Below are positions 33,928 to 45,164 of a DNA stretch of 64,000 nt, in pieces. The stretch covers positions 13,675,037 to 13,739,036 of the forward strand of contig CM039467.1 of NCBI GenBank assembly GCA_022414725.1, read 5' to 3'. Both the position numbers and the translations under genes were made by a program. A model generated the notes under the pieces. The model did no database searches. It was not told the DNA's origin and saw only the letters and a list, made by a program, of their open reading frames with translations. The stretch comes from Microglena sp. YARC (Eukaryota > Chlorophyta > Chlorophyceae > Chlamydomonadales > Chlamydomonadaceae). The first letter of the stretch is position 1. Every line of letters starts with the position of its first letter.

Positions 33928-36060
33928 CAGGTAAGCCCTGTCCTATTCTCCTGCACCTCTAGGTTCTCAAATGTGTGTAGTCCGAGCCTGTCTGAGGGTG
34001 TCTGGCATGTGGATTCTGGAGCTGGAATGTCCATCACAGGTGATAGATCTTTGTTCACTGTGTTTGATGTTCCACTGAATCTGCCATCAGTTCGATTTGG
34101 TGATGGTGTGGTTCAACGGGCAGTAGGTAAAGGATCCATTGAGTTATGTAGTGATTGGTTACCAACACCAATCATTCTAACTAATGTTCTCTACATACCT
34201 CACTGTCCGGTGAACCTCCTGTCAGTAAATGCTGTGGCTCATTCTCTCCACTGCAAGATTTCTTTTGATAGTATTAGTTGCACTGCCACTCAGGGCTCTT
34301 CTACTCTCTGGTCCTTCCCTGCCTCCGGTGATGGTGTTTACAAGTTTGCATGTAGGCCTTGTTACACCACCAGTGGCTGTTCGTTTGGTGCTGACAATTA
34401 CCCAGCTTTTGCACTTGATGTTGATGAGGACGGTGGAGTTGTTATCCCTACCACTCCTGAATGGCTGTGGCATAGGCGGCTGGGTCACCCCGGCTATGAT
34501 GCCATGCACAGACTTGTCAAGAAGGGTATGGTTAAGAACTTACCCCTCTCACTCAACCAGGTCCAAAAACTGGCTAAGATCCCTTGTGATGCTTGTCAAA
34601 AGGCTAAGGGCAAACGTCTCCCTTTTCCTAAAGCAAGCACTACTCCGATCAATGCACCTCTCCAACGCCTTCACTTGGACATCATGGGGCCAGTTCATAT
34701 TAGAGGTCTGCGTGGGGAGTTTTATATTCTGTGCCTCACAGACCAACACTCTGGCTATGCTGAAGTGTTGTGCTTGAGGACCAGGGATGAAGCTCCCTTA
34801 ACAGTTCAGACTATCGTCCTCAGATGGATGAATCAGCTGCACGGGTTTGCCTTTAAGTGCCTGAGGTCTGACAGGGCTAAGGAGTTTATAGTAAAGTGGT
34901 TTGAGGATTGGCTGATATCGGTTGGGGCAGTGCATGAGTTATCTTTGGCATACACTGCACAGCAGAATGCAACTGTGGAGAGGTACAATGGGGTCTTACA
35001 GTCTATAGCTAGGAGCATCCACCTGGAGTCTAAGCTAACTAAGTCTTTCTGGCCCTATGCCTTCCTAGCTGCGTGTTACCTTCGTAATCGCTTGCCCAAT
35101 CAGGGAGATAAGACTCCTCATGAGCTTTTCTTTGGGGTTCAGCCTGATGTGTCGATGTTGCGCGTGTTCGGATGCCCTTGCTACGTTACGTTAGTCAATG
35201 GGAAGAAGCGCAACAAGCTGGACGAAAGGGCGTTATCTGGTAGACTGGTTGGGTATTCCCTGGTGAGTAAGGGTTATTTTGTTTGGGTTCCTAAGTTGCG
35301 CCAGGTAGTAGAGAGTCGTGATGTACTCTTCTATGAGCAGTTTGATCATAACTGTATTCCTGGGCTATCTCTCTATGACGGGTCGCCGTATGTCTCTCGC
35401 ATCCCTGCCGCTATCAACGGACATATGCATGTGCCTACGGTTAATTCCCTTGACCCTTTGCTAACCCCAATTGTCGACCGCTGCCCTGATCATGGGATGA
35501 CCTTGCGTCCCAGGTCAGGGGCTGATGGTGCTGTATTGTGTGTGAAGGCACTGGGCGGGCGAGATTCTGCAGTTCTTTCAGATAAAATCTTAGCCGAATC
35601 GCAGGGGGTCGCCAGGCCCTCCTCTGCGCCACATTTCGTCGGTGAAGATTTAGGATTACGACAGCCTTCGATCATAGTGGTACCTGGATCAGGTCCATTG
35701 ACTAATAGTCGCCAACCTCCGACCACCTCGGATGGCTCGCGGGTGTCGTTCATTCAGACGCCTCCTGTTGTCCCTGGTGGATTACTCGGGTCAAGCCCAT
35801 GTGATGATGTAGCCGTTGCCGATAGTGCAAGTGATGATCTGGAACACTGGTCGGTTTCCGATTCTGCGTATGGCTGGGGTGTTCCGGTCGACCCAGGCTT
35901 CGTTGATATAGAGGCAAATAAGGCCCTGTTCAACCAGGCAGTAGTTCTGCACTGGGGGCTATACTACCGGTTACTGCTGATACTGCTGATATCCCCGCTG
36001 CTCATGTACAAGTACACTGCTTGTACGTGGGAGCATACATTTCCACTTCCACTGAACTGA
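33928..36060 (+). CDS. pol: copia Pol part 1: protease and integrase, copy B
   Basis: Translation identical to copy A as far as seen, including DSGA protease, HHCC and DD35E integrase. It is in frame with Gag across a single UAG (context AAG-TAG-CAG-GTA). No ATG precedes the protease. Confidence 0.93.
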   Translation, partial: QVSPVLFSCTSRFSNVCSPSLSEGVWHVDSGAGMSITGDRSLFTVFDVPLNLPSVRFGDGVVQRAVGKGSIELCSDWLPTPIILTNVLYIPHCPVNLLSVNAVAHSLHCKISFDSISCTATQGSSTLWSFPASGDGVYKFACRPCYTTSGCSFGADNYPAFALDVDEDGGVVIPTTPEWLWHRRLGHPGYDAMHRLVKKGMVKNLPLSLNQVQKLAKIPCDACQKAKGKRLPFPKASTTPINAPLQRLHLDIMGPVHIRGLRGEFYILCLTDQHSGYAEVLCLRTRDEAPLTVQTIVLRWMNQLHGFAFKCLRSDRAKEFIVKWFEDWLISVGAVHELSLAYTAQQNATVERYNGVLQSIARSIHLESKLTKSFWPYAFLAACYLRNRLPNQGDKTPHELFFGVQPDVSMLRVFGCPCYVTLVNGKKRNKLDERALSGRLVGYSLVSKGYFVWVPKLRQVVESRDVLFYEQFDHNCIPGLSLYDGSPYVSRIPAAINGHMHVPTVNSLDPLLTPIVDRCPDHGMTLRPRSGADGAVLCVKALGGRDSAVLSDKILAESQGVARPSSAPHFVGEDLGLRQPSIIVVPGSGPLTNSRQPPTTSDGSRVSFIQTPPVVPGGLLGSSPCDDVAVADSASDDLEHWSVSDSAYGWGVPVDPGFVDIEANKALFNQAVVLHWGLYYRLLLILLISPLLMYKYTACTWEHTFPLPLN

Positions 36061-37632
36061 CCTTCAAAGCTGCCATGCTTCCCACCAACCCTGACAGGGA
36101 TCAATGGCTCCTTGCTATGAAGGATGAGATGGCGTCCCTACATGCCCATGGCACTTGGGCGCTCACTCCACTGCCTCCTAAACAGAGGGTCCTGTCTGGC
36201 AGGTGGTTATTTGTGAAGAAGGTTGGGGTTGATGGTTCTATTCGCTTCAAGGCACGTTTTGTGGTTCGTGGTTTTCTGCAGCGTCCTGGGTTGGATTTTC
36301 ATGATGTATATGCCCCCGTTTCTTCTAAAGGAGGTCTGAGGGTGCTCCTGGCTGCCATCACTCATAGGAAGATGTTTGTTCGGCTGCTGGACATCAAGAC
36401 TGCATTTCTGAATGCTCCCCTTGAACCTGGTCTGGACCTGTACTGCCACCAGCCTGAGGGCTTTAAGGTACTTGGTCCTAACGGTGTTCCCCTTGTGTGC
36501 AAGCTGATCAATTCCCTTTATGGTTTGAAACAGGCGCCCAGGGCTTTGGAGTATGGATGTCAAGCGGGTTTTGGTTGCACATGGTTTTATTATGTGCAAG
36601 GCGGAACCTGCTCTGTATTTTAGGAGGGATACTAATGGTGGGTGGAGCTATGTCCTAACCTATGTTGATGATTTTATCTGTGCTTTTAGTGAGCTGGATA
36701 GGTATGTTTTGCTGATCAAGGCTATGGAGAAAGCTGGCTGGGAGGTCAAAGAGATGGGTGTGCCGGTTCAGTTCCTCTCCTTGGACATGGCTTGTACACT
36801 TGACTCTGACGGCAGGTGTGTTCAGATCAACCTCTCCCAGCACTCCTACATTGTTGATCTGGTGGAGCAGTTTGGTCTGACTGCTGCTGCCAAGCCCAGG
36901 TTTGGTGCCCCCATGGACAAGTCCACCGTCACTGACCCACCTGGAGAACCCCTGTCCTCTAATAGCCAGTACCTCTCTCTTGTTGGTGCTTTGCTAAACC
37001 TGGCTACTTGCACCAGGCCTGATATTGCCTTTGCTGTGAGCTACCTGTCCAGGTTTTCTGCTCACCCTACCGTCCCCCTGTGGGGGGCAGCCAAGCGTTT
37101 GCTTTTGTATTTGAGGTCACATTCCCACCTGGGACTCACTTACACACACAGCCCTGATTTCTCTTTTACTGTCTTTAGTGACTCATCCTTTGCTGATGAT
37201 GGGTCTGACAGGAGATCTCAGACTGGCTTTGCTGTCCTGGCTGGAGGGTGCATAGTGAACTGGATGAGCAAGAGGCAGCCTACAGTTGCCATTAGCTCTT
37301 GTGAGGCTGAGTATCAGGCCCTGTCTCAGGCTGCCAGGGAGGTGCAATGGTTGAAGAAGTTGAGGGTGGATCTGAGTCTGCCTTGTGATTTACTTACCAT
37401 TCAGGGTGACAACATAGGGTCTCTGAGATGGGCCAATGACTGGCAGCTCCTCCCTCGCAGCAAGCACATTGATGTTATTCATCACTACATCAAGGAGCTG
37501 GTGGAGGACGGTTCACTAGATGTTGCCTATGTTAACACCAAGGACAACTGTGCTGACCCCTTCACCAAGCCCCTTGATCCTGCTGTGTTCTGGAGGTTTA
37601 TGCGGATGCTTGGGATGACCGCTTCTTCTTAG
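35922..37632 (+). pseudogene. pol: copia Pol part 2: RT and RNase H, copy B (1-nt insertion)
   Basis: Same as 23,764-25,473, but an extra T near 36,545, just after the QAPRA motif, breaks the frame; it resumes at 36,553 and runs to 37,632. YVDD and the RNase H motifs are intact downstream. A homopolymer (CTTTGG versus CTTGG) is involved, so a sequencing error is possible. Confidence 0.9.
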
Positions 37633-37960
37633 GGTATGTAATTTTTTTTTTTTTGTTACATCGGTTTCTTTGGTTATCATTGTATGGCATTAGGTTCCTA
37701 TTCCCGGATCGGTTTTTCTATACCGTTGTTACCCATCTTTGATATTCGGTTTTCATCCTTTTCTAACTTGGCAAATTTTGGTTTTTGCCGTGTTTCATTC
37801 CTTCCTATAAACCTTTGGGTTTCCATTTGAAGTTCTCTCGAATTTTCGGAGTTCTTTGATTTTTTTTTTTTTTCTTTTTCAATCTGTTACATATAGTTCT
37901 ATGTCACCAGTGCCATAGGTGGAGAAGTAGTATTGTATGTCACCTGTGTCATAGGTGGAG

Positions 37961-38261
37961 TGTCAGCATGAATTGCGGTGCTCTCACGCGTTTTATGACT
38001 TGGTGACTACTTATGTACTTCCTTAGAACTATCGGTCCTGACAGTACTATGTCAGCTTACTGTTGACTGCGTCATCGGTTCTTCTGACACGCGCTGTCTA
38101 ACCTGTACCCTGATCAGGTTCCAGGCTACCGCCCCCTTTCCTCCGCTGGTGTCCCTTTATGGTTCTACTATCTTTTGTAATATTTATTCTCGTCTCCGCA
38201 TTTATAGATTGGCGTGCTGCACACACTAAGTCCACTCTCCGGAGTGTTATCCAAGCTGATA
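37961..38261 (+). repeat. 3' LTR, copia copy B
   Basis: 301 bp, identical in type to 25,800-26,100. Confidence 0.95.
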
Positions 38262-38385
38262 GGCGAGAGGGACTTCCCCAACCTCTAATAATCAAGGTCA
38301 ATCCAGGTTCCAGGCTGCTACTATACCTGGACAAAGCTACCATGGCGGCTGACAGCGACCGCGAACACTTAGGCGCACCCGTAGA

Positions 38386-38597
38386 TCCAGGTTCCAGGTG
38401 GTGCTAGATTGAGTAATATCTTCAGCTGTGAGCGAGCTACCACAGGACTGAAAGAGCAGGAGCAGCAGCAGAAACCACCACCACCTGAAGGAAGGAATTG
38501 GTTACGGTACATGCTGAGCAAGGCAATGCCAACAACCACATAGCTACTCTCATCTTATCCCACATAATATAGACCACTGTATGCGTATGCATGTTGT
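38386..38597. other. Spacer after the duplication
   Basis: No gene recognised. AGCAGGAGCAGCAGCAGAAA and CCACCACCACC short repeats only. Confidence 0.4.
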
Positions 38598-38728
38598 TAC
38601 ACTCCAGGGGTAGCCAAATAGGCAAAAGGGACTTGCCCAACCACGATATCAGGAGGCGCTAAGGAGAAAAACATTGATGAATTGAACCCCAAACAATCAA
38701 TTTACCGACGTAGACCACTACAAAGAGC
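38598..38728 (+). repeat. Dispersed repeat DR1, long copy
   Basis: GTTACACTCCAGGGGTAGCC through TGATGAATTGAACCCCAAAC to TTTACCGACG. It matches the long copy at 45,966-46,345 minus its MITE, and 47,075-47,212 in reverse. 38,729-39,190 has no recognised gene. Part of it (38,908-38,960) is similar to 17,250-17,300 in the duplicated unit. Confidence 0.8.
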
Positions 38729-39189
38729 GGGTTCACAAATGGTCTCAGCAAGCCAGACGTTCTGGGTTCCTATCTTGGTGATTAGTAAATTGCATTACAT
38801 ACGGGTTACATAACATAAAATTGCATTGTTATACTACCTTATTGTCATAGGCAGGCCATAGATGGCCAAAGACAAGCCCACTCCACAGCATGCGAGGGGG
38901 GTCTTCAAAATCACAGGGTACAAGCGATAAAGCAATGCAGCAAAGAAGAAAGCAAGCAAGTGAAGCATAATGTCCACAAAGTTTCCTGTACAAAACATAT
39001 AAGCCTGGAAAGGCCAGGTGATGTACCTTACGTGCCATACTCCCTGGCTTCCGCGGGTATACGTGGGGCGTGGTGTGGTGTGTGTGTGTGTTGGGGGGGG
39101 GGGGGGCGAATTGAATTCTCCAGACCGCTAGACACCTGAATGAAGGCGCATAACACAATGCAACCATTCTTCCTCTCATCTTCTTTATC

Positions 39190-39960
39190 TTCCTCCCACC
39201 AAACCCTGCAGGTGTTGCTTTCGCTGCCAATGCGCCCAACATGCCAACACCTCCACACCCCCTGCTGATACCCCCCCCCCACCACACCCACCCCACCCAC
39301 CACCACCACTCACACAACACATTGGTACTCTTATTATCTTATCCATCCTCCTCCCACGAATCCCTGCAGATGATGCTTTTTCAGCCAATCCGTCCAACGC
39401 AACGACACGTCCTACCCCCTGCTGATCACCCCACCACCACCACCACCCACCACACACCAGCCATTGCCTACTCTTACCCTATCCATCTTCCTCCCACCAA
39501 TCCCTGCAGATGTTGCTTTCGCTGCCAATGCGTCCAACGCAACAACAACTCCCACCCTATGCTGATCACCCCACCCTACCACCACCATCACCACACACAC
39601 CAGCATTGCTACTTTTATCTTATATATCCACCTTCCTCCCATCAATCCCTGCAGATGTTGCTTTCGCTGCCAATGCGTCCAACGCAACGACACCTCCCAC
39701 CCCCTGCTGATCACCCCACCACCACACACACCAGCATTTCTACTCTTATATTATCCATTCTCCTCCCACCGATCCATGCTGGTTTTGCTTTTGCTGCCAA
39801 TGCGTCCAACGCAACATCTCCCACCCCCTGCTGATCACCCCACCACCACCACCACCACCACACACACCAGCATTGCTACTATTATATTATCCATCTTCCT
39901 CCCACCAATCCCTGCAGGTGTTGCTTTTTGCAGTCAATGCTTCCAACCGCAACGACACCT
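39190..39960 (+). repeat. 140-bp tandem array carrying a splice acceptor, 6 units
   Basis: Units at about 39,207, 39,364, 39,504, 39,649, 39,777 and 39,913. Each has TCCCACCAATCCCTGCAG and then a short exon-like start coding VAFAANASNATT, followed by CCACCACC-rich spacer. Five of six keep the CTGCAG acceptor. The last unit leads into the apple/PAN-like exon, so the array looks like repeated copies of that exon's 5' edge. Confidence 0.8.
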
Positions 39961-39964
39961 TCCA

Positions 39965-40128
39965 CCTCCCTGACATCAAAGCGGGTCGTGGCCAGAAACG
40001 TGGAAGGTGCAAGGTTTAGGTTTTCGACCAACAAAACAAGCAAGTACATGCCTTCTGCCAGGGCTTGTAGGGATGCATGTGTGGAGACTGAGGGATGCAA
40101 CATCTGGGTCTGGTGTGGAGACAGTCAG
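39965..40128 (+). CDS. Apple/PAN-like exon (partial gene)
   Basis: Open frame ending at donor CAG|GTATGG. It encodes SARACRDACVETEGCNIWVWC near its end, the CxxxC...GCNIWVWC half of an apple/PAN-like module. The 5' edge is uncertain: the frame suggested by the acceptor at about 39,921 meets a stop near 40,018, so there is either a frameshift or another acceptor. It is probably upstream of the exons at 43.8, 45.0, 48.4 and 50.0 kb in the same + strand gene (inference). Confidence 0.45.
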
Positions 40129-40235
40129 GTATGGTCGGGTTCTGTTCTGAAAATTGCCTACCCTGCCTGCCTGCCTGCCTTTCACTATTCAGGGAGTCGT
40201 AGCCAAATAGGTACTGTCCTGAAAATATAATATCG

Positions 40236-41850
40236 CTGACTTTCACCCACACACACTCCAACCAGTTTGTTGCCATGTGCCCCTTACCTGCAGGTTGTTT
40301 CACCACACCACACCCACGCACCCACCCACACACTCCAACCAGTTATTTGTTGCCATGTGCCCTAACCAGTGGGGTTGTTTCAGCCCCACCACCCCCCCAC
40401 ACACATCCAACCAATATTGTGCCATGTGCCCATTACCAGTAGTGTATTGGGCTTTTCAGCCCCCCCCACCCCCACCCCCCCACCCCCCCACACACTCCAA
40501 CCCAATTTGTTGCCATGTGCCCCCTTACCAGTAGGTTGTTTCAGCCCCCCCCACCCCCACCCCCCCCCCACCCCCCACACACCCACTCCAACCAATTTTG
40601 TATGCCACGTGCCCTTTATTCCAGTTAGGGTTGTTTCAGCCCCCCACACCCCACACCCCCCACCACCCCCCCACCACCCACTCCCCACTCCAACCAACTT
40701 TGTTGCCATGTGCCCCTTACCCAGTAGGGTTGTTTCACCCCCACCCCCCCCCCACCACCCACAACACACTCAAACAATTTGTTGCCATGTGCCCCTTACA
40801 GTAGAGAATTGTTTCATACAGACCCCCCCCCCCACCCCCCCACCACCCCCCCCGCCCCCACACACTTCCAACCATATTTGTTGCCATGTGCCCCTTACCA
40901 GTAGGGTAGATTTTCAGACCCCCACTACCCCCCACCCCCCCCCACCCCCCCACACAACACAAATCCAACCACTTTGATTGCCAATGTGGCCCCTACCAGT
41001 AGGGGTTGTTTACCAGCCCCCCCACCACCCACCCCCCCCCCCACCCCCACAACACAGCACTCCAAACCAATTTGTTGCCATGTGCCCCTTACCAGTAGGG
41101 TTGTTTCAGCCCCCCACCCCCACACCCACCCCCCCCCCACCCCCCCCCCAAACACTCCAACCAATTTGTTGCCATGTGCCCCTTACCAGTAGGGTTGTTT
41201 CAGCCGCCCACCCCCACCCCCCCACACACACAACATCCAACTCAATTTGTTGCCACGTGCCCCTTACCAGTAGGGTTGTTTCAGCCCCCACCCCCACCCC
41301 CCCACCCCCCCACACACTCCAACCAATTTGTTGCCACGTGCCCCTTACCAGTAGGGTTGTTTCAGCCCCCCACCCCCACCCCCCCACACACACTCCAACC
41401 AAATTTGTTGCCATGTGCCCCTTACCAGTAGGGTTGTTTCAGCCCCCCCACCCCCACCCCCCCACCCCCCGACACACTCCAACCAATTTGTTGCCATGTG
41501 CCCCTTACCAGTAGGGTGTCGTTTCAGCCCCACCCACCCCACCCCCACTCAACACTCAATTGTTCCATTTGTTTGCCATGTGCCCTTACCAGTAGGTTGT
41601 TTCAGCCCCCCACCCCCACCCCCCCACCCCACCCACACACACTCCAACCAATTGTGTTGCCAGTGCCCCTTACCAGTAGGGTTGTTTCAGCCCCCCACCC
41701 ACCCTACAACCACCCACCCACTCAAACCAGTGTGTTGCCATGTGCCCCTTACCTGCTGGGTTGTTTCTGACCACCAACACCCACGCCCTTACCCATGCAC
41801 TCCAACCAGTCTGTTGCCATGTGCTTCATACTTTCAGGGCTGTTTCAGAA
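40236..41850 (+). repeat. C-rich minisatellite, about 19 units of 70-100 bp
   Basis: Each unit has CCAACCAATTTGTTGCCATG, TGCCCCTTACCAGTAGGGTT, GTTTCAGCCCC and a run of CCCCACCCCCAC. Positions of GCCATGTGCC run from 40,273 to 41,817. Long proline- or glycine-rich open frames on both strands follow from base composition and are not genes. Some units read TACCTGCAG|GTT, like a splice site. Confidence 0.93.
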
Positions 41851-41889
41851 ACTCCTCATCCAAAGACCCAACAATGTACGGAGTATGGT

Positions 41890-42075
41890 AGTATGGAGGA
41901 AATATGGCGGGAAAATGGTGGTAGTAGTCATGGTGGTAATATGATGGTAGTAATGGTGGTAATAGTAAAGTGGTAATATGGTGGGAAGTGGTTGGTAAGC
42001 ATGGTGGTTTTTAAGGTGGTAGTTGTATAGCGGTTATAAGGTGGTACTATGGTGGTAATCCTAGGTGGTAAGTAA
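41890..42075 (+). repeat. (ATGGTGGTA)n-like simple repeat
   Basis: Irregular GGTGGTAATATGG and AGTATGGTGG units. No coding. Confidence 0.7.
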
Positions 42076-42164
42076 CGGAGTATGATCTTTCTAGCCTACA
42101 TAGTGTGCGTACACATGATTCCATTGCTTTATTTTTAAGTCATACCTCAGCGCCAGGACCTGGA

Positions 42165-42600
42165 CATGTATTGAAGCTGTCTACAGCTATACACCCTTGT
42201 GATTGCATGCTGAACCCAGGGTGGCAGTGTAGCTGTGTTAACACCACCATGTTTACTCTGTTCTGAGTCGGTGAAACTACAATAAGACTGTCTACGACTA
42301 AACACCCTTGTGATTGCATGCTGAACCAGGGTGGCAGGGTAGCTTGTGCTTATGCCACCCAGTTTACCTGTCCTGAGTCAATGAACTACTAATGTAATGT
42401 CTACAGAACAACCCTTGTGATTGCATGCCGAAACCAGGGTTAACAGGGTAGCTGTGCTAATACACCCTTGTACACTCTGTCGCTGAGTCGGTGAAGCTAC
42501 ATAGGACTGTCTATGACTATACCCCTTGTGATTGCATGCTGGTACCAGGGTGGCAGGTAGCTTGCGCTAATACCACCCCTCCAGTTACTCCGTCCTGAGG
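42165..42600 (+). repeat. 110-bp tandem repeat, 4 units
   Basis: CTGTCTACAGCTATACACCC and TTGTGATTGCATGCTGAACC recur at about 42,177, 42,289, 42,399 and 42,507, with 10-15% divergence. Confidence 0.85.
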
Positions 42601-42854
42601 AGAGTTCGGTGAGAGTAGGTTGGGGTACAGGAGAGAGGCTGATAGACCATGTCATCAATCCAACCTAATGTTTCTGATTGGATATGAGCAAACACGTGCC
42701 TCTGTAAGGCAAATAGTGCAAGGGAACCTACAGGTACATGTTACAGACATAGTAGTACCAGTGAATCCTCCGTGGTCGCCGGGTTTGTGTTGGGAGAAAC
42801 CCACCTCCTGGGGTGAAAATCCTTTCACAGCCAGTCAGAGCTAAAAATAAAAAT

Positions 42855-43400
42855 AGTTGGTTGAAGTACAACAACTCAATGTTGTGGGATTTGTGCCTGT
42901 GGCAAACAGGTACATCGACAGTGTTGGTTGAAGCTACAACAGCTTTAATATTGTGGATTTTCTCTGGCAAACAAGTTACAAAACAGTGTTGGTTTGAAGT
43001 GCAAAAACTATAAAATATTGTCGGATTTCCCGTGGAACATGGGAACAAACAGTGTTGGTTGAAGTACAACAGAATAATGTTGTCGGATTCCCCGTGGAAC
43101 GCAGGTACAAACAGTGTTTGTTGAGGTATGACAGCTTAATGTTGTCAGAAATCCCGTGGAATGCAGGTACAAACAGTTTTGGTTGAAGCACAATAGCTTA
43201 ATGTTGTCAAATTGCCCGTGGAATGCAGGTGCAAACAGTGTTGGTTGAAGTACAAGAGCTTAATGTTGTCAGATTTCCCATGGAACGTAGGTACAAACAG
43301 TGTTGGTTGAAGTACAACAGCTTAATGTTGTCGGATTTCCCCGGGATACGCAGGTTTGGACAGTGTTTGTTGAAGTACGACAACCCAGAGTTTTCTCCGT
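42855..43400 (+). repeat. 63-bp tandem repeat, 9 units
   Basis: GTTGGTTGAAGTACAACAGC, TTAATGTTGTCGGATTTCCC and GTGGAACGCAGGTACAAACA. Many units contain a CAG|GTACAA donor-like site. Open frames on both strands are by-products. Confidence 0.88.
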
Positions 43401-43564
43401 TCCCAGTGGAGAAAAATAGCTGCTCTCAAGGTATTGGCTGGATTTCTGGAACTCTAGGTACGATTGACCTTGATATTTCATATTATTTTTGATCGTCTGC
43501 CCCTTCCACCTTCCCATCCCCCTCCTCTTCATATTCCTCAATGCTCTACTTAACAACAGACTCA

Positions 43565-43763
43565 GTGTAGAACACCACCATCCCAACAACTGGTGACAGA
43601 AGACCCACCACCCAACGATCCCACCCCAACCACCCCAACAGATGGTGACAGCAGACCCACCACCCAACGATCCCAACCCAACCACCCCACTCCAACCACC
43701 CTAACAGCTGGTGACAGCAGACTCACCTCCCAACGATTTCAACCCAACCACCCAAACAGCTGG
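43565..43763 (+). repeat. 55-bp tandem repeat, about 4 units
   Basis: CAACAGCTGGTGACAGCAGACCCACCACCCAACGATCCC-type units ending against the exon-like segment at 43,764. Each has AACAG followed by CTGGTGAC, mimicking the acceptor AACAG|CTGGAGAC of that segment. Confidence 0.75.
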
Positions 43764-43857
43764 AGACGACGGAACAGGTGCAGACTTAGTATTCGACTAC
43801 TGCAAGTGCGAGAGCAGCTGGACTGACGTCGTCAATGGTGTTCTGTACGAATTTCAG
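43764..43857 (+). CDS. Exon-like Cys-containing segment
   Basis: Acceptor CAAACAG and donor TTTCAG|GTGAGG. The frame encodes GADLVFDYCKCESSWTDVVN and ends in YEFQ. The sharp splice consensus and non-repetitive coding look support an exon. No family is recognised; a role in the apple/PAN-like gene is a guess from position. Confidence 0.4.
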
Positions 43858-43940
43858 GTGAGGGAGGGGTGCACTGAACACCAACAAGCGTTTCTGTATT
43901 CCTTGCATCAGCCCCTCCTGATAGCTTAATAAAAGTAATA

Positions 43941-44045
43941 CTGATACTATTACTACTCCTACCTGCTCCTACTAATAATAATATTTATACTACTACTACT
44001 ACTACTACTACTACAACTACTTATAATAATACCAATACTAATAAT
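43941..44045 (+). repeat. (ACT)n microsatellite
   Basis: ACTACTACTACTACTACTAC and related trinucleotides. 44,046-44,550 has no recognised gene, a short reverse DR1 fragment (44,074-44,106) and a small TCCATCACTGGTxAxAT repeat (44,300-44,420). Confidence 0.85.
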
Positions 44046-44564
44046 CTTGATTAGTCAAGGTTGGACTAGTCCTTCTATCCTATTTGGCTACCCATGGACT
44101 GTAACAATAGCACACACACACACACTCACATACACTCACCATCACCCATTGGCCTGCCCAAGTTGAAAAAGATGCTCATCCAAGACAAGAGAAAGGATGC
44201 TCATCCAAGACTGCCTCAATCCACTTACCTTTTGTCTGACACAAACTCAACTTATTGTTTGAAATCGATGCTCATCCAAAAGAAGCGGAAAGATCCTCAA
44301 CAATCACTGGTAAAATAAGCACGCCAATTAGAAATTCAAATTTAAATTTCCATCACTGGTGAAATAAATAATTAAAATCAGAAACTTAAATTTAAATTTC
44401 CATCACTGGTAACATGACCACGCCAATTAGACCCTTGTTTTGGTCTTATAACAACAACAACAAACGGTGCATCAAATGGCGACTTACCCTTTGAAAGCGA
44501 CCACAACCGATAAATTTTCGTCGTTATTGTACCTGTGCATGTCTGCCTCTATCCACCATCCCTA

Positions 44565-45060
44565 TGTCTGACACGAACCCACCTGATGCTCTGCTCCAGG
44601 GCACTTGTGCCAATACTCAAAACGAAGGCAGACTGAAGTCTGCCAGATGCAAAGTTTCAATTAACCATATGTTCTGACACAAACCCACCTGATGCACTGC
44701 TCCAGGGAACTTGTGCCAATAATAAAAACGAAGGCAGACTGAAGTCTGCCAGATGCGAGTTCAATCAACCCTATGTCTGACACAAACCCACCTGATGCAC
44801 TGCTCCAGGGAATTTGTGCCAATACTAAAAACAAAGGCAGACTGAAGTCTGCCAGATGCGAGTTCAATCAACCCTATGTCTGACACAAACCCACCTGATG
44901 CACTGCTCCAGGGAATTTGTGCCAATACTAAAAAAAAAGGCAGACTGAAGTATGCTAGATGCGAGTTCAATCAACCCTTTGTCTGCCACAAACCAACCTG
45001 ATGCACTGCTTCAGGGAACTTGCGCCAATCCTACAAATGAAAGCAGTTTCAGATGCGATT
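44565..45060 (+). repeat. 104-bp tandem array carrying a splice acceptor, 5 units
   Basis: CCCACCTGATGCACTGCTCCAG|GG recurs at about 44,577, 44,685, 44,789, 44,893 and 44,997, each followed by an exon-like start (GTCAN or similar). The last unit continues into the segment below, so the array repeats the 5' edge of that exon. Confidence 0.85.
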
Positions 45061-45149
45061 TTGATCCATCAACATGCCCAGGCAAAATGGCAAGTGGCCC
45101 AAGAGACGCCTGCTGGGCTCCTCAGCCATGTTCTGCTTTCTTGGACTTC
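45018..45149 (+). CDS. Exon-like Cys-rich segment
   Basis: Acceptor GCTTCAG, then a frame encoding GTCANPTNESSFRCDFDPST and CPGKMASGPRDACWAPQPCS, ending AFLDF before GTAAGTGG. The motif QPCSAFLDF|GTAAGT is the closest non-array relative of the giant 42-bp satellite monomer. No family is named with confidence. Confidence 0.4.
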
Positions 45150-45164
45150 GTAAGTGGCATAATA

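Larger units (their letters stand above)
31404..38266 (+). mobile_element. Ty1/copia LTR retrotransposon, copy B (complete, with TSD)
   Basis: LTRs at 31,409-31,710 and 37,961-38,261; GGCGA target duplication at 31,404-31,408 and 38,262-38,266. It has the same two LTR-to-LTR differences as copy A, and the same flanking DR1 halves. So it arose by duplication of the whole locus, not by a second insertion. Frame breaks relative to copy A: one T short near 31,779, one C short near 31,970, one extra T near 36,545. Confidence 0.96.
26229..38385 (+). repeat. 12.15-kb tandem duplication, unit B
   Basis: Second copy of the segment at 14,076. It starts at TCCTTTCCCTAGGAG, inside the PAN-like exon A, and ends at GCACCCGTAGA (38,385). 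After that the sequence diverges into TCCAGGTTCCAGG, a motif also found inside the unit near 38,302, so microhomology may mark the breakpoint. Confidence 0.95.

Noticed and set aside
33931..33964. A 32-nt intron (GTAAGC...CTCTAG) between gag and pol
   Set aside because: It is too short to splice, and removing it would leave the TAG in place. Readthrough explains the layout better.
38829..39320. 163-codon reverse-strand frame with hydrophobic stretch
   Set aside because: Its N-terminal half is translated CCACCACC repeat, and the rest lacks a recognisable domain. The + strand has the exon-like acceptor array.
40277..41891. Proline-rich (+) and glycine/tryptophan-rich (-) frames
   Set aside because: Follow from C-rich minisatellite composition. 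Frames shift between units and no conserved non-repeat part exists.
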